From contig JASGKH010000001.1 of NCBI GenBank assembly GCA_047600785.1, positions 682,001 through 746,000 of the forward strand: a stretch of DNA of 64,000 nucleotides, read 5' to 3'. Of this stretch, positions 26,517 through 34,569 are shown piece after piece. Under the pieces are notes generated by a model. The model saw only the letters and a list, made by a program, of their open reading frames with translations, was not told the origin of the DNA and made no database searches. The translations under genes and the position numbers were made by a program. This DNA comes from Breznakibacter sp047600785 (GTDB lineage Bacteria > Bacteroidota > Bacteroidia > Bacteroidales > Marinilabiliaceae). Position 1 is the stretch's first letter; each line of letters starts with the position of its first letter.

Positions 26517-28484
26517 TCACCACCACACCTGCCCATTTTCTCCATAGGTGAATGGCCGCTCCTCTTTGCCGCCATCGTGGCAATGGAGCCAGTAAACGGT
26601 GTTCGATGGCACTTTAGAATAAACCAACCGATAGCCGTTGGCCGTTTGCTTACCCACCGATACCCATTGCTTGTCCCAATAAAAGAGATCGTAGGTATTG
26701 CCGGGTAATATGTTGTTTGTATCGCTGCACGGGGCAAAATCGACACGCGATAGTTGTACCGGTTGCCCAAAATCCATTCCCAACCCACCACCGGCCGCAT
26801 AGGTGTTGTAATCGCCATCAAAGGCTCTGTCCACCCGTACTGTGGGCATGTGATAGCCAAAGGGTTTGCCCGTCAACTTTGTTTCAGTGCCATTTAATGA
26901 TCCGAAAAATGCCAGCTCGGCCACACGTGGCGTATGCCTTTGGTCAGCGACCATCCGTGCATATCTGTATTTTTTAGCTGTTGCTATGGGGATCTGATTT
27001 ATGTAAAACGGATAGTTGTTGACAGTATAAAGTGTGTCGGCATCGCTAAAGTCGGCTTTATTAGCCGCTTCTATACGGCAACCCTTAAACGGGATGGCAT
27101 GGGCGGCTGTGTAGGAGAAGAAGGGAAACTTACGAATGAGCTTCATCTCAATAAGCGTGTCTTTGCTAACTTTCAGCTCTTTGGTGGTGCCATTGGGCAT
27201 CAGTATAAACGGGTTTCCAAACGGGTGCATTTGACCGTTTTGTGCAATCAAAGGCATGTAAAGTATGTTTTTTCCCAGTTTTTCGAAGGTGGCTTTGCCA
27301 AACCACCCCGCTTGGGCGAATGCCACGGGGTACCATCCGTTCAAATCGAAAACACCTAAATAGGCTATTTTTCTGTTTCTAAATGTGGAGGGTAGGGTAA
27401 TAGTTACGTCTTTTGTTTCAAGGTATTGATCGGATACATCGACCATATTGGGTTTCACCAAGGGAGTATAGAGGTCGCTTTCAGGGATGGTATTATAAAG
27501 TCTGGTCATGTTGGGCTGGAGGCTCCATGTTTGGCGGTAAACCTTTGGGATTGTTTTGACATATTGCACATACAGTCCGTGGGGCATCTCGTGCGGTTCG
27601 AACACGTACGACAGTTTATGCATATAAGCACTGGTGAGGTTGCTGGCTGTATCGTTAGGATTGTTGAGGTTGTTAATGGTTTTTTCGACCTGTATGGTTC
27701 GGTTGGCCAACCCCACATGGGCATGCAAGGCAAACGGACGGTTGCCCCAGTTGGGCAAATAGTCGTATGTAGCAGGGATGCCTGCTGCTCGCAAATGGTA
27801 TATCACATACCGGCAGCGGTCCTGGCACTCTCCCTCCTTGGTCAGCCTTAACCATGAATAGTTCATGTCGAGCGGATAAATCTTTTTCCATTCTTCACCG
27901 GCTCTGGGATAATAGTAGCTATGGGCCATGTGGTATTTATACAAGCTGTCTATGTGATTGAGACGGGGATATTCGGCTATTAGTTTTAAGTAGGCTTTGT
28001 ACAAAGTATCGCGCCAGTTGTCGGGAGACTCGTGCCCCACCCGGAAGGGGAGGATGTATTCGCAGAAATCGGACAACGACACCGAATCGGCCCATGGGGC
28101 AGAACGAAGGGTGTTGATGGTGCAGGTGAGGTTTTGTACGAAATAGGCTTCCGGTAAAATGTCGGTTGACAAAAGGATGTTTTGGCGCAAAGCTTCGTAA
28201 TGTACGCCATACAATTTTAGCAGCGAATCGAGCATCGCAATGGCCTTTGTCTTAGACAGGTTTTGAAGGGCAAGCATCAACAAATCATTCCCAAAAAGAA
28301 ACGCAGGACCGGTAATTGTTGTGTCGGTCACCCATTGATAGGCATTGGTTCGGGATTGAAATTCGTTTGCTAGGGATTCGAAATGCGGATGGTCAATACG
28401 CATTTCTTTAGATCCAGGGGTACAACCTGCCAAACTAAGAAAAACAGTAAGTGCTAAACTCCACTTGTAGAAATGCAAAGACAT
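26517..28484 (-). CDS. Lipoprotein with transglutaminase-like core and discoidin-like C-terminus
   Basis: 655 residues with a lipobox (FLSLAGC, Cys about 21). A helical N-terminal region is followed at about 215-270 by a transglutaminase-like segment: KEGECQDRCRYVIYHLRAAG, IPATYDYLPNWGNRPFALHA, H. This has the Cys of GECQD and the His-Ala-His of the catalytic triad pattern. The middle is beta-rich. The last about 150 residues look like a galactose-binding F5/8-type domain (VRVDRAFDGDYNTYAAGGG, LGMDFGQPVQLSRVDFAPCS). Transglutaminase-like proteins act as proteases or cross-linkers of proteins and glycans at the cell surface; the substrate here is unknown. It lies just upstream of the decayed peptide unit and may process it or a glycan. 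Length and order fit Bacteroidota homologues. Confidence 0.75.
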   Translation of the reverse strand: MSLHFYKWSLALTVFLSLAGCTPGSKEMRIDHPHFESLANEFQSRTNAYQWVTDTTITGPAFLFGNDLLMLALQNLSKTKAIAMLDSLLKLYGVHYEALRQNILLSTDILPEAYFVQNLTCTINTLRSAPWADSVSLSDFCEYILPFRVGHESPDNWRDTLYKAYLKLIAEYPRLNHIDSLYKYHMAHSYYYPRAGEEWKKIYPLDMNYSWLRLTKEGECQDRCRYVIYHLRAAGIPATYDYLPNWGNRPFALHAHVGLANRTIQVEKTINNLNNPNDTASNLTSAYMHKLSYVFEPHEMPHGLYVQYVKTIPKVYRQTWSLQPNMTRLYNTIPESDLYTPLVKPNMVDVSDQYLETKDVTITLPSTFRNRKIAYLGVFDLNGWYPVAFAQAGWFGKATFEKLGKNILYMPLIAQNGQMHPFGNPFILMPNGTTKELKVSKDTLIEMKLIRKFPFFSYTAAHAIPFKGCRIEAANKADFSDADTLYTVNNYPFYINQIPIATAKKYRYARMVADQRHTPRVAELAFFGSLNGTETKLTGKPFGYHMPTVRVDRAFDGDYNTYAAGGGLGMDFGQPVQLSRVDFAPCSDTNNILPGNTYDLFYWDKQWVSVGKQTANGYRLVYSKVPSNTVYWLHCHDGGKEERPFTYGENGQVWW

Positions 28485-28566
28485 GTTAATGGGTTGTCAT
28501 GTATTGTAAAAATAAAAATATTTTATCTCGCAGACAGATGGTGTCTGTGAGTAATTTGCAATCATT

Positions 28567-28782
28567 CTAAATAGACTGGCTGTTTTCGATGTAGTAGGTT
28601 TCCCGTCTTCGGCAATAGTTCACGGTTACACATTCAGTGACCTCAATACATTTGATGTAGCGGTTCAGGGTTCGGGTTGTTACCCCCAGTCTTTTTGCCA
28701 ATTGGTTAGGAGAGCCCGTTCGGGATCGTTCAAGTTCCTTTTTGAGCCTTTCTATTTTTTCAAGGCATTTGATTTCAATCAT
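28567..28782 (-). CDS. Small helix-turn-helix DNA-binding protein
   Basis: 71 residues. An N-terminal helix (LEKIERLKKELERSRTG) leads into SPNQLAKRLGVTTRTLNRYI, a clear HTH of the HTH_11/DeoR-like type, followed by a short wing (NYCRRRETYYIENS). No ligand-binding domain is present. Such one-domain HTH proteins are frequent beside accessory peptide clusters in Bacteroidota. It lies between the TPR/O-antigen ligase genes and the transglutaminase-like gene, 82 bases upstream of the latter, and is the only regulator seen inside the island. Autoregulation of the island is a plausible guess. Confidence 0.8.
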   Translation of the reverse strand: MIEIKCLEKIERLKKELERSRTGSPNQLAKRLGVTTRTLNRYIKCIEVTECVTVNYCRRRETYYIENSQSI

Positions 28783-28827
28783 AAGATTTGGTTTAGAAGA
28801 TAAATACTAGGAAGGTGTTTAAAGATG

Positions 28828-29529
28828 TTACTCTATTGGGATATATTCCGGAGTGTTTACCAACAGTTGCATGGCTTTGTGTATTTCGTCTACGGCCGTC
28901 GATTTTACTTTTATCGGTAAGTTGAGTACTTCTTGAGCCGTTGCAACAGCCAATGCATGTTCACCAATGTGCTGATAGTGCATGGCCAGTTTGTATCCGG
29001 GAAACAGTCGCGATGGGATCATGTTCCACGCTTTTTGGTAAGCATTTGCAGCTTCCTGGTTTTGCTCCAAAGCGGCATAACAGTCGCCCAAAGTCAATTG
29101 TATAATGGTGCCACTGTTGGTTAACTGAGCAATTCTGAGGAGTTCAAGTGATTCTTTGTTAAATCCTTGCATTTGTAGGCATTTGGCATACATTTGCAAA
29201 AACAACCCGTCATGACTCAATTGTGCCATCGCATTGGCATACTGCTCAGAAGCCGCGTCGAAGGCGTTGAGTTGGTAGAATTGATTGGCCTCGTGCCATT
29301 GACCTAAAGCTTTGTAATGGGCGTAACGGGAGGGGAGTAAGGTTAACACGACGGCAAAGGCCAGCAGATTTACAGTATTTCCAAACCAACGTGTAATTGG
29401 GTATGGCTTTGGAATCTGCTTTGTAAAAAACTTTAAAGTTGTTTGCCTATTGTTCCGTAAAGTCTTTGGTTGTTTTAACTGGATAGCCATTCCTGCCAAA
29501 GTTGCTGTCAAAACCAATAGTTGTGCCAT
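28828..29529 (-). CDS. TPR tail of a split O-antigen-ligase-like protein
   Basis: 233 codons overlapping the gene at 29508-30923 by 22 bases. The first part (MAQLLVLTATLAGMAIQLKQ) is a membrane helix like the last one of Wzy/WaaL-type proteins. One more helix (NTVNLLAFAVVLTLLPSRY) follows, then tetratricopeptide repeats (AFDAASEQYANAMAQLSHDG, ESLELLRIAQLTNSG, CYAALEQNQEAANAYQKAWN). In Bacteroidota relatives these parts usually form one chain of about 700 residues with the ligase-like domain. One missing C in the CCCCC run at about 29540 would restore PMDIAPHMAQLL. So this is probably the second half of a frameshifted gene, although overlap-coupled translation of two chains is possible. Confidence 0.7.
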   Translation of the reverse strand: MAQLLVLTATLAGMAIQLKQPKTLRNNRQTTLKFFTKQIPKPYPITRWFGNTVNLLAFAVVLTLLPSRYAHYKALGQWHEANQFYQLNAFDAASEQYANAMAQLSHDGLFLQMYAKCLQMQGFNKESLELLRIAQLTNSGTIIQLTLGDCYAALEQNQEAANAYQKAWNMIPSRLFPGYKLAMHYQHIGEHALAVATAQEVLNLPIKVKSTAVDEIHKAMQLLVNTPEYIPIE

Positions 29530-30923
29530 GTGGGGGCTATATCCATTGGGTACGAGAAAAGGCTAAACGCAATGATGGATACAATGGCACCCCCAATACC
29601 GCGTGCACTTGTGCTAAGTGCGGGATTTGCTTTTATGCTTTTCCGTTTTGAGGGGATGTAGGCAATAAGAACGGTAAAAAACACACCTATCAGGAAAAGC
29701 CCGCTCCATCCAAATTCAACAAGCAACCTGATTGGTTCGTTAAAGGGAGCTTCGGGTTCACCTGCTACTGCTTTTAGAGCCTCACTCCCCTTTCCGCTGG
29801 CAAACCACTTGGCCTGTTCGTTCATGTATTTTGCGCCAAAGGCGTTCCATCCATGCCCAATCAACGGTTCTTCTTTTATCAGTTGCCACGAAACCTGCCA
29901 CATGAGCCAACGCCCGTTGGCCGAATCTTTTTTTAAAAAGTACAATCCTGTGGCACAGGCCAGGCCAACGACGACCAGCAAACCCCACAATGTTTGGCGG
30001 TTCCTCAAAAAGTTGAACTTTCGTAATCTCCTTTTCCACATATAGTAGTAAAGTCGTTGTATGTATGGCCAATAGACAAACAGGCTGCCTGCAAGCGCAC
30101 CGACCCAGGCTGCTCGCGAACGCGTAGCGGGTAACACAAGTAAAAGGAGAATGACGGCTATTTGGCCTATAATTCCCAATGCTTGTTTGTGAGGCAGGGA
30201 GAACAGCAAATGTTTGGAACGAAAAGCAAACCGGAGCATATGGTTTGATGAACATTCTGTTGTCGTCACATTAGGTTTTTGTATCTTGTGTTTTGTCCTT
30301 TTGGTCAGTATGACGCTTAAAGATAAAGGTATGGCACTGGCCAGACAACCTGCATAAGGCCCTGGGTTGTGAAAAGTTCCCGTTAGTGTGAACAAGGCAT
30401 GGTGAGAGTCATAAAAGCCATATATTTGCATTAGGCCTATTGCTGCCTGCCCAATGGCAGCTAAGAGGTAAAGAGCGAATGCCACAGTCAGTAATTGCTC
30501 TTGCACTGCATTTTTCATGTAACCCCAAACGCACACTGTTCCTGCCAGATAAAAAGATGAAGATCGGAGCGCTTCCACATGATTGGTGTTCGTCCTGGTA
30601 AACGTGTAGACAACAAACAGCAGAAATATAAGGTCTGTCACGCCAAACGTTTGTTTGGGGAATTGTTGGGTAAGTGATATAATGCAAATTGCAAATGAAG
30701 CCGTCAGAAAAGCAATTTCAAACCCCAACCACTTGCCGGTAAATAGTCCGTTGAACAAATCAACGTTGTCGATAAATGTAATGCTGAACAATATTATTAA
30801 GGGAAAAGCAGTAACTATAAGGCGAATCCAGTAATTTGCAGTGAATAAAACTAAGCTCCCGTTTGCACAACATGGCTCGTGAGTGTAAATGGATGATTGT
30901 TTGGATTGCGAGGCGAGGTTCAT
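29508..30923 (-). CDS. O-antigen ligase / Wzy-type membrane protein
   Basis: 471 residues with about ten hydrophobic helices. The Wzy_C segment includes LVLPATRSRAAWVGALAGS, with the conserved SRAAW/SRxxW arginine, and a periplasmic loop (WQLIKEEPLIGHGWNAFGAK) with the GxGWNxF-type motif of the ligase/polymerase family. Family members transfer or polymerise undecaprenyl-linked glycans at the periplasmic side, but TPR-bearing Bacteroidota members have no proven substrate. The frame ends in an abrupt HNYWF just where relatives continue into another helix and TPRs (28828-29529). It is the first gene of the island's minus-strand series, about 490 bases after the sbcC stop. Confidence 0.8.
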   Translation of the reverse strand: MNLASQSKQSSIYTHEPCCANGSLVLFTANYWIRLIVTAFPLIILFSITFIDNVDLFNGLFTGKWLGFEIAFLTASFAICIISLTQQFPKQTFGVTDLIFLLFVVYTFTRTNTNHVEALRSSSFYLAGTVCVWGYMKNAVQEQLLTVAFALYLLAAIGQAAIGLMQIYGFYDSHHALFTLTGTFHNPGPYAGCLASAIPLSLSVILTKRTKHKIQKPNVTTTECSSNHMLRFAFRSKHLLFSLPHKQALGIIGQIAVILLLLVLPATRSRAAWVGALAGSLFVYWPYIQRLYYYMWKRRLRKFNFLRNRQTLWGLLVVVGLACATGLYFLKKDSANGRWLMWQVSWQLIKEEPLIGHGWNAFGAKYMNEQAKWFASGKGSEALKAVAGEPEAPFNEPIRLLVEFGWSGLFLIGVFFTVLIAYIPSKRKSIKANPALSTSARGIGGAIVSIIAFSLFSYPMDIAPTWHNYWF

Positions 30924-31414
30924 GGGGTAAAGATTAGGTTATATCACTTTGATACCCGTTTTGTGATATTTAATGTGGTTAAAATGAAATATTTGTCGTG
31001 AGATTTCTTCGTGTATATCTTGTTGTTTTTACAAATTTATACAGTTATTATTAAAGTGCAACACATTTTCATTGTACAATTTGGCATTTTATTTAAACTT
31101 TTTGATACAAATATATCCTTGGCTATTTGAGAAATGCCAGACCAAAAGGAGATGGTCGATGACAACTAATATCGGTACCGTCAACAATAATATCAAGCCA
31201 CATCGGATTAACATTTCGTAATTTAAAATCGAACATAAATATTAGTATAGATATCGGGAGGTGGACAGAAATATGACTCTGTTGGTTTGAATGCCTGACT
31301 GGCAACAAATGAAGGTTCCCTCATGCAAACCGAGCAGGTGAGCATTTAACCAATAAATCATTCGAATCAAAATGTCACAATGAAAGTCCTCCGTTAGGGG
31401 ATTCAGGGGCTGCT
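30924..31414. other. Gene-free leader between sbcC and the island genes
   Basis: No credible gene is present: the short open frames lack signals, motifs and ribosome-binding sites. Two minus-strand boxes fit TAnnTTTG, TAAATTTG at 31032-31039 and TATATTTG at 31108-31115. They are candidates for the promoter of the O-antigen-ligase-like gene, with a leader of over 100 bases. The sequence is AT-rich like the island, while GC-rich core sequence resumes at the sbcC stop. Confidence 0.5.
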
Positions 31415-34400
31415 TCACCCCTCCCAACTTCCCCGTACCACACTCCCCGATTCTTCGCTGTTGGTGATACGAAGGTAGGTCTGTATCTCCTGTTGCATCT
31501 CGTCCACGTGCGAGATGACGCCCACGATACGGTTTTCGTGGCGCAGGCCCGTGAGGGTGTCGAACACGGTGCCCAGCGACTCGCGGTCAAGGGTGCCGAA
31601 GCCTTCGTCCAGAAAAAAGAAATTTTCGGCACCCGACGAGAGATGGCGTACGCTGTCGGCTAGTGCCAGTGCCAGCGACAGCGATGCCTGGAAGGTTTGT
31701 CCACCGGACAATGTCTTCACGCTGCGGGTTTTACCTTCATTCATGAAATCCCGTATTTGAAAGGTATTGTCGTCGGCCAGCTCCAGTGACAGGTGTTGCC
31801 GCGTGAGGCGATAGAAGCGTTCGTTGGCGGCGGCGCAAAGGTTTTGCAGGTACACAGTGGACACATAATTGACAAAGCCGCTGCTACGGAACATATTTTT
31901 CAGTTCGGTGAGATTGGCAGCACGGAGTTGCAGTTTGTCCAGTGCGACATTCAATTGGGCCTGTCTGGCCAGATCGTTCTCCAGGCGTTTGATCTGGTTG
32001 ACAATGTCGCCGATGGATTGGTTCATCCGGTTTCCTGTATCGATGGCATCGGCCAGGTGGATGGATGCTTGTTTGTGCGCTGCCTCGTTGTACGTGCTGC
32101 CTTGAAGATCGGCACGAAGGGTGGCCAGCAGCTCGCGGGTCGCAGCGGTATCGCGGTGCCATTGGTCGATGCGCTGGCGGCCTGCGGCCACATCGGGCTT
32201 TTGTTGCAACACGGCCTCTACGTGTTGGCGCGATGGAAGTTGGGCATCTTTCAGCTTTTGGTCGATACGTTGGGTGAGCGCGGCTATCTCCAGGACCAGC
32301 AGGTCAAATGATTTTTGATTGGCATCGATCTTTCCTTTAAGTAAATGAATAGCTTGAGTTAATGTTTGGAGTTGTTTGTCGGTGGTGTTGAAGCGGTATC
32401 CGGTTTCTTCATGCTGTTTGCGAAGGATGGAAGCTTTGCCTGCAATGTCGGCAGCGGATAGAGAGGAGTAGTCCTCCGGTTTCAACACAATGATTTGCGA
32501 TGACAACGTATTGATTTGTGTGGTCAACGCCAACCGGTCACGGTCGATTAGTTCCAGTGCTTTGGCGTATTTTTCCTTTTCGGCTTCTTCTTTGGCAATT
32601 GTTCTCTCCAGTTCGTCCACTTGTTTGGTTTGCAGTTCAAGTTGTTTGGCCGTTTGCTGGGCATAGGTAAAGTGTTCGTCGACCAGTTGCGGATTGGAAG
32701 GTGCATAAGCAGACCAGACAAATGCGGCCGTATGCTGTGCCAGTAGGGCTTGCGTGTCGATCAGTTGTTGTTTGGCATCGGTCAATAGCTTTTCATGCGA
32801 ATGGAACAAAGTAGCCCATTGTACCAGTTGTTTTTGGGTACTTTCCAGTTGTGACAGGCGTGTGTCGGCATGTGCAAGCTGTACGTTGAGCTGCGCCATC
32901 TCACCGGCCGCATGGGTGGTGCTGTACACTTGCGGGTGGTGAGTGGAGCCGCACAACGGGCATGGCATGCCGTCGGCCAAATCATTGGCAAAGGTTTGCA
33001 GGCGGAGGTTCACTTCGACTTGTGTGTTTTTTTGTTGCAGTTGGGCAAGTTGCTTTTTCACCTCTTCCTTTTGTCCTGCCAATAAGTCTTGGCATTGGTC
33101 GATGCGGGCATCACTGCTTAAATTGGGAGAAAAGGTTTTTGTCAATGCCAGTGCTTCGCTTTGCAACGAAGCCAAAGATGCCTGGTATTGGTCGATCCGC
33201 TGTTGAATATCGTTCTGTGACTTAATGAAGCTGCTTTGGACGGTGAACCATTGTTTGACTTGGGTCAGGACGACGATGTCGGGCATGGTCTGGCGTGTTT
33301 GGGCAATGGTTTCCTTTAATTGCAGGATGTTGAGTTTGACGGCAGCAAGGTATTCGGTCTTTTCAATCAGTAACTTAGTGCCGTTTTTATTGCGTACGGC
33401 AAGTTCCTTGCACTTGGTGTCGAACCCGGTTATCTGTGCCAGCTTTTCTAATTCGTCGGCCTGTTTAAGCCATTGTTCTCTTTGGTCAAAGTCGGTTTTT
33501 AGCTTTTCGAATACCGCTTGTACATCGGTTCGTTTGGCATTATCGATAGCAAATTTTTCATGGTCGGCCTTCAGTTGCGCATCGGCCTCGTTCCTTTTGG
33601 ATACCAATGTCCTTAATAGTTCCAGGTCGGACTGAAAGGTCATTACCGTCTGCTCGTATTCGCTCAGCCCGCGCTCCAGCTTTTGTATTTCCTTCTCTTG
33701 CATTTCCAACGCTTCGGCCCGTTGTTGCTGGATTTGCAGTTTGTGCTGCAGTTCTTTGGCTTTTTCAAATTGCACTACCTCTTTTTGCATTCGTCCGACA
33801 TCCTCGCCCAATTGCTTTAATTCGGCCGCTAAAGCGATCTGTTGATGGTGTAATTGTTCTATTTGCGACGGTTCGATGTTTCCCAGTGTGGCCAACTGCC
33901 CTTTCAGATGTTGCATCTGTTCGTTATTGTGGATTTCCAGGTTGCCGACTTTGCCAGACAGTTCGAACCGTTCCAGTCCAAACAGTTCCATCAGCATGGA
34001 CGTGCGTTCTTTGGGGTTCAGTTGCAAAAATTCCTGGAATTTCCCCTGAGGGATAATGATGGTACGGCGGAAATTATCGTAACTCAGCCCCGTGACCTTT
34101 TCGGCCGTGGTGTCGGGCAACGGTAGCCATTGGCCGCCATCACAGCGATAGGCGGCCCGCTCAAAGGTTTTCACGTCATCGAACCGTTTGCCGTTGCGTC
34201 GTCCCGATACCGTAAAGCGATATCTGTCGGCTGTTCCCGTTTTGAACTCAAAATCGATAAATAGTTCGTTCGACTTGAGGTTCATCATGTTGTAATTACG
34301 GTTGTCGTTACGGTTCAGCCGTTCACTTTCGCCGTACAGGGCAAATGAAATAGCCTCCAATATGGTGCTTTTGCCGCTTCCCACACCGCCGAACAGCCCG

Positions 34401-34492
34401 AACAGTTTGGCCGAGGTCAGGTTGTCGAACTCAATGGTTTGCCGTTGGCGGTAGGAATAAAGGCCTTGTATGGTGAGACGGACCGGAATCAT
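31415..34492 (-). CDS. sbcC: SbcC, SMC-like ATPase of the SbcCD nuclease
   Basis: 1025 residues, complete. Walker A is GGVGSGKST (35-43). Two long coiled coils, rich in Q, K, E and L, enclose the zinc hook MPCPLCGSTHHPQVY. The C-terminal head has the ABC signature KTLSGGQTFQASLSLALALA and Walker B NFFFLDEGFGTLD. With SbcD it forms the Mre11/Rad50-type nuclease that opens hairpins and blocked DNA ends. The gene lies 77 bases downstream of sbcD in the same operon. Its last 231 bases are repeated, with a 36-base deletion, at 8205-8399; the copy here is the intact one and ends GSWEG. Confidence 0.97.
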   Translation of the reverse strand: MIPVRLTIQGLYSYRQRQTIEFDNLTSAKLFGLFGGVGSGKSTILEAISFALYGESERLNRNDNRNYNMMNLKSNELFIDFEFKTGTADRYRFTVSGRRNGKRFDDVKTFERAAYRCDGGQWLPLPDTTAEKVTGLSYDNFRRTIIIPQGKFQEFLQLNPKERTSMLMELFGLERFELSGKVGNLEIHNNEQMQHLKGQLATLGNIEPSQIEQLHHQQIALAAELKQLGEDVGRMQKEVVQFEKAKELQHKLQIQQQRAEALEMQEKEIQKLERGLSEYEQTVMTFQSDLELLRTLVSKRNEADAQLKADHEKFAIDNAKRTDVQAVFEKLKTDFDQREQWLKQADELEKLAQITGFDTKCKELAVRNKNGTKLLIEKTEYLAAVKLNILQLKETIAQTRQTMPDIVVLTQVKQWFTVQSSFIKSQNDIQQRIDQYQASLASLQSEALALTKTFSPNLSSDARIDQCQDLLAGQKEEVKKQLAQLQQKNTQVEVNLRLQTFANDLADGMPCPLCGSTHHPQVYSTTHAAGEMAQLNVQLAHADTRLSQLESTQKQLVQWATLFHSHEKLLTDAKQQLIDTQALLAQHTAAFVWSAYAPSNPQLVDEHFTYAQQTAKQLELQTKQVDELERTIAKEEAEKEKYAKALELIDRDRLALTTQINTLSSQIIVLKPEDYSSLSAADIAGKASILRKQHEETGYRFNTTDKQLQTLTQAIHLLKGKIDANQKSFDLLVLEIAALTQRIDQKLKDAQLPSRQHVEAVLQQKPDVAAGRQRIDQWHRDTAATRELLATLRADLQGSTYNEAAHKQASIHLADAIDTGNRMNQSIGDIVNQIKRLENDLARQAQLNVALDKLQLRAANLTELKNMFRSSGFVNYVSTVYLQNLCAAANERFYRLTRQHLSLELADDNTFQIRDFMNEGKTRSVKTLSGGQTFQASLSLALALADSVRHLSSGAENFFFLDEGFGTLDRESLGTVFDTLTGLRHENRIVGVISHVDEMQQEIQTYLRITNSEESGSVVRGSWEG
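31422..31652 (-). repeat. Right flank copy of the sbcC 3'-end direct repeat
   Basis: This segment is the intact counterpart of 8205-8399, in the same orientation, 23,217 bases away at its left end. It is part of functional sbcC. The two AGGGTG motifs at 31554-31559 and 31590-31595 mark the 36 bases absent from the left copy. Homology stops abruptly on both sides, at about 31421 and 31653. Confidence 0.95.
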
Positions 34493-34569
34493 GATGGGGA
34501 TTATTAGAGGAGATAAACAGATAGATTCAGATTAAGCCGGTGATAGGGCATATAAAAAGCTCAAAAGTC

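Noticed and set aside
31123..31427. Two short minus-strand open frames between sbcC and the O-antigen ligase gene
   Set aside because: They overlap each other, lack motifs, and run into the sbcC end.
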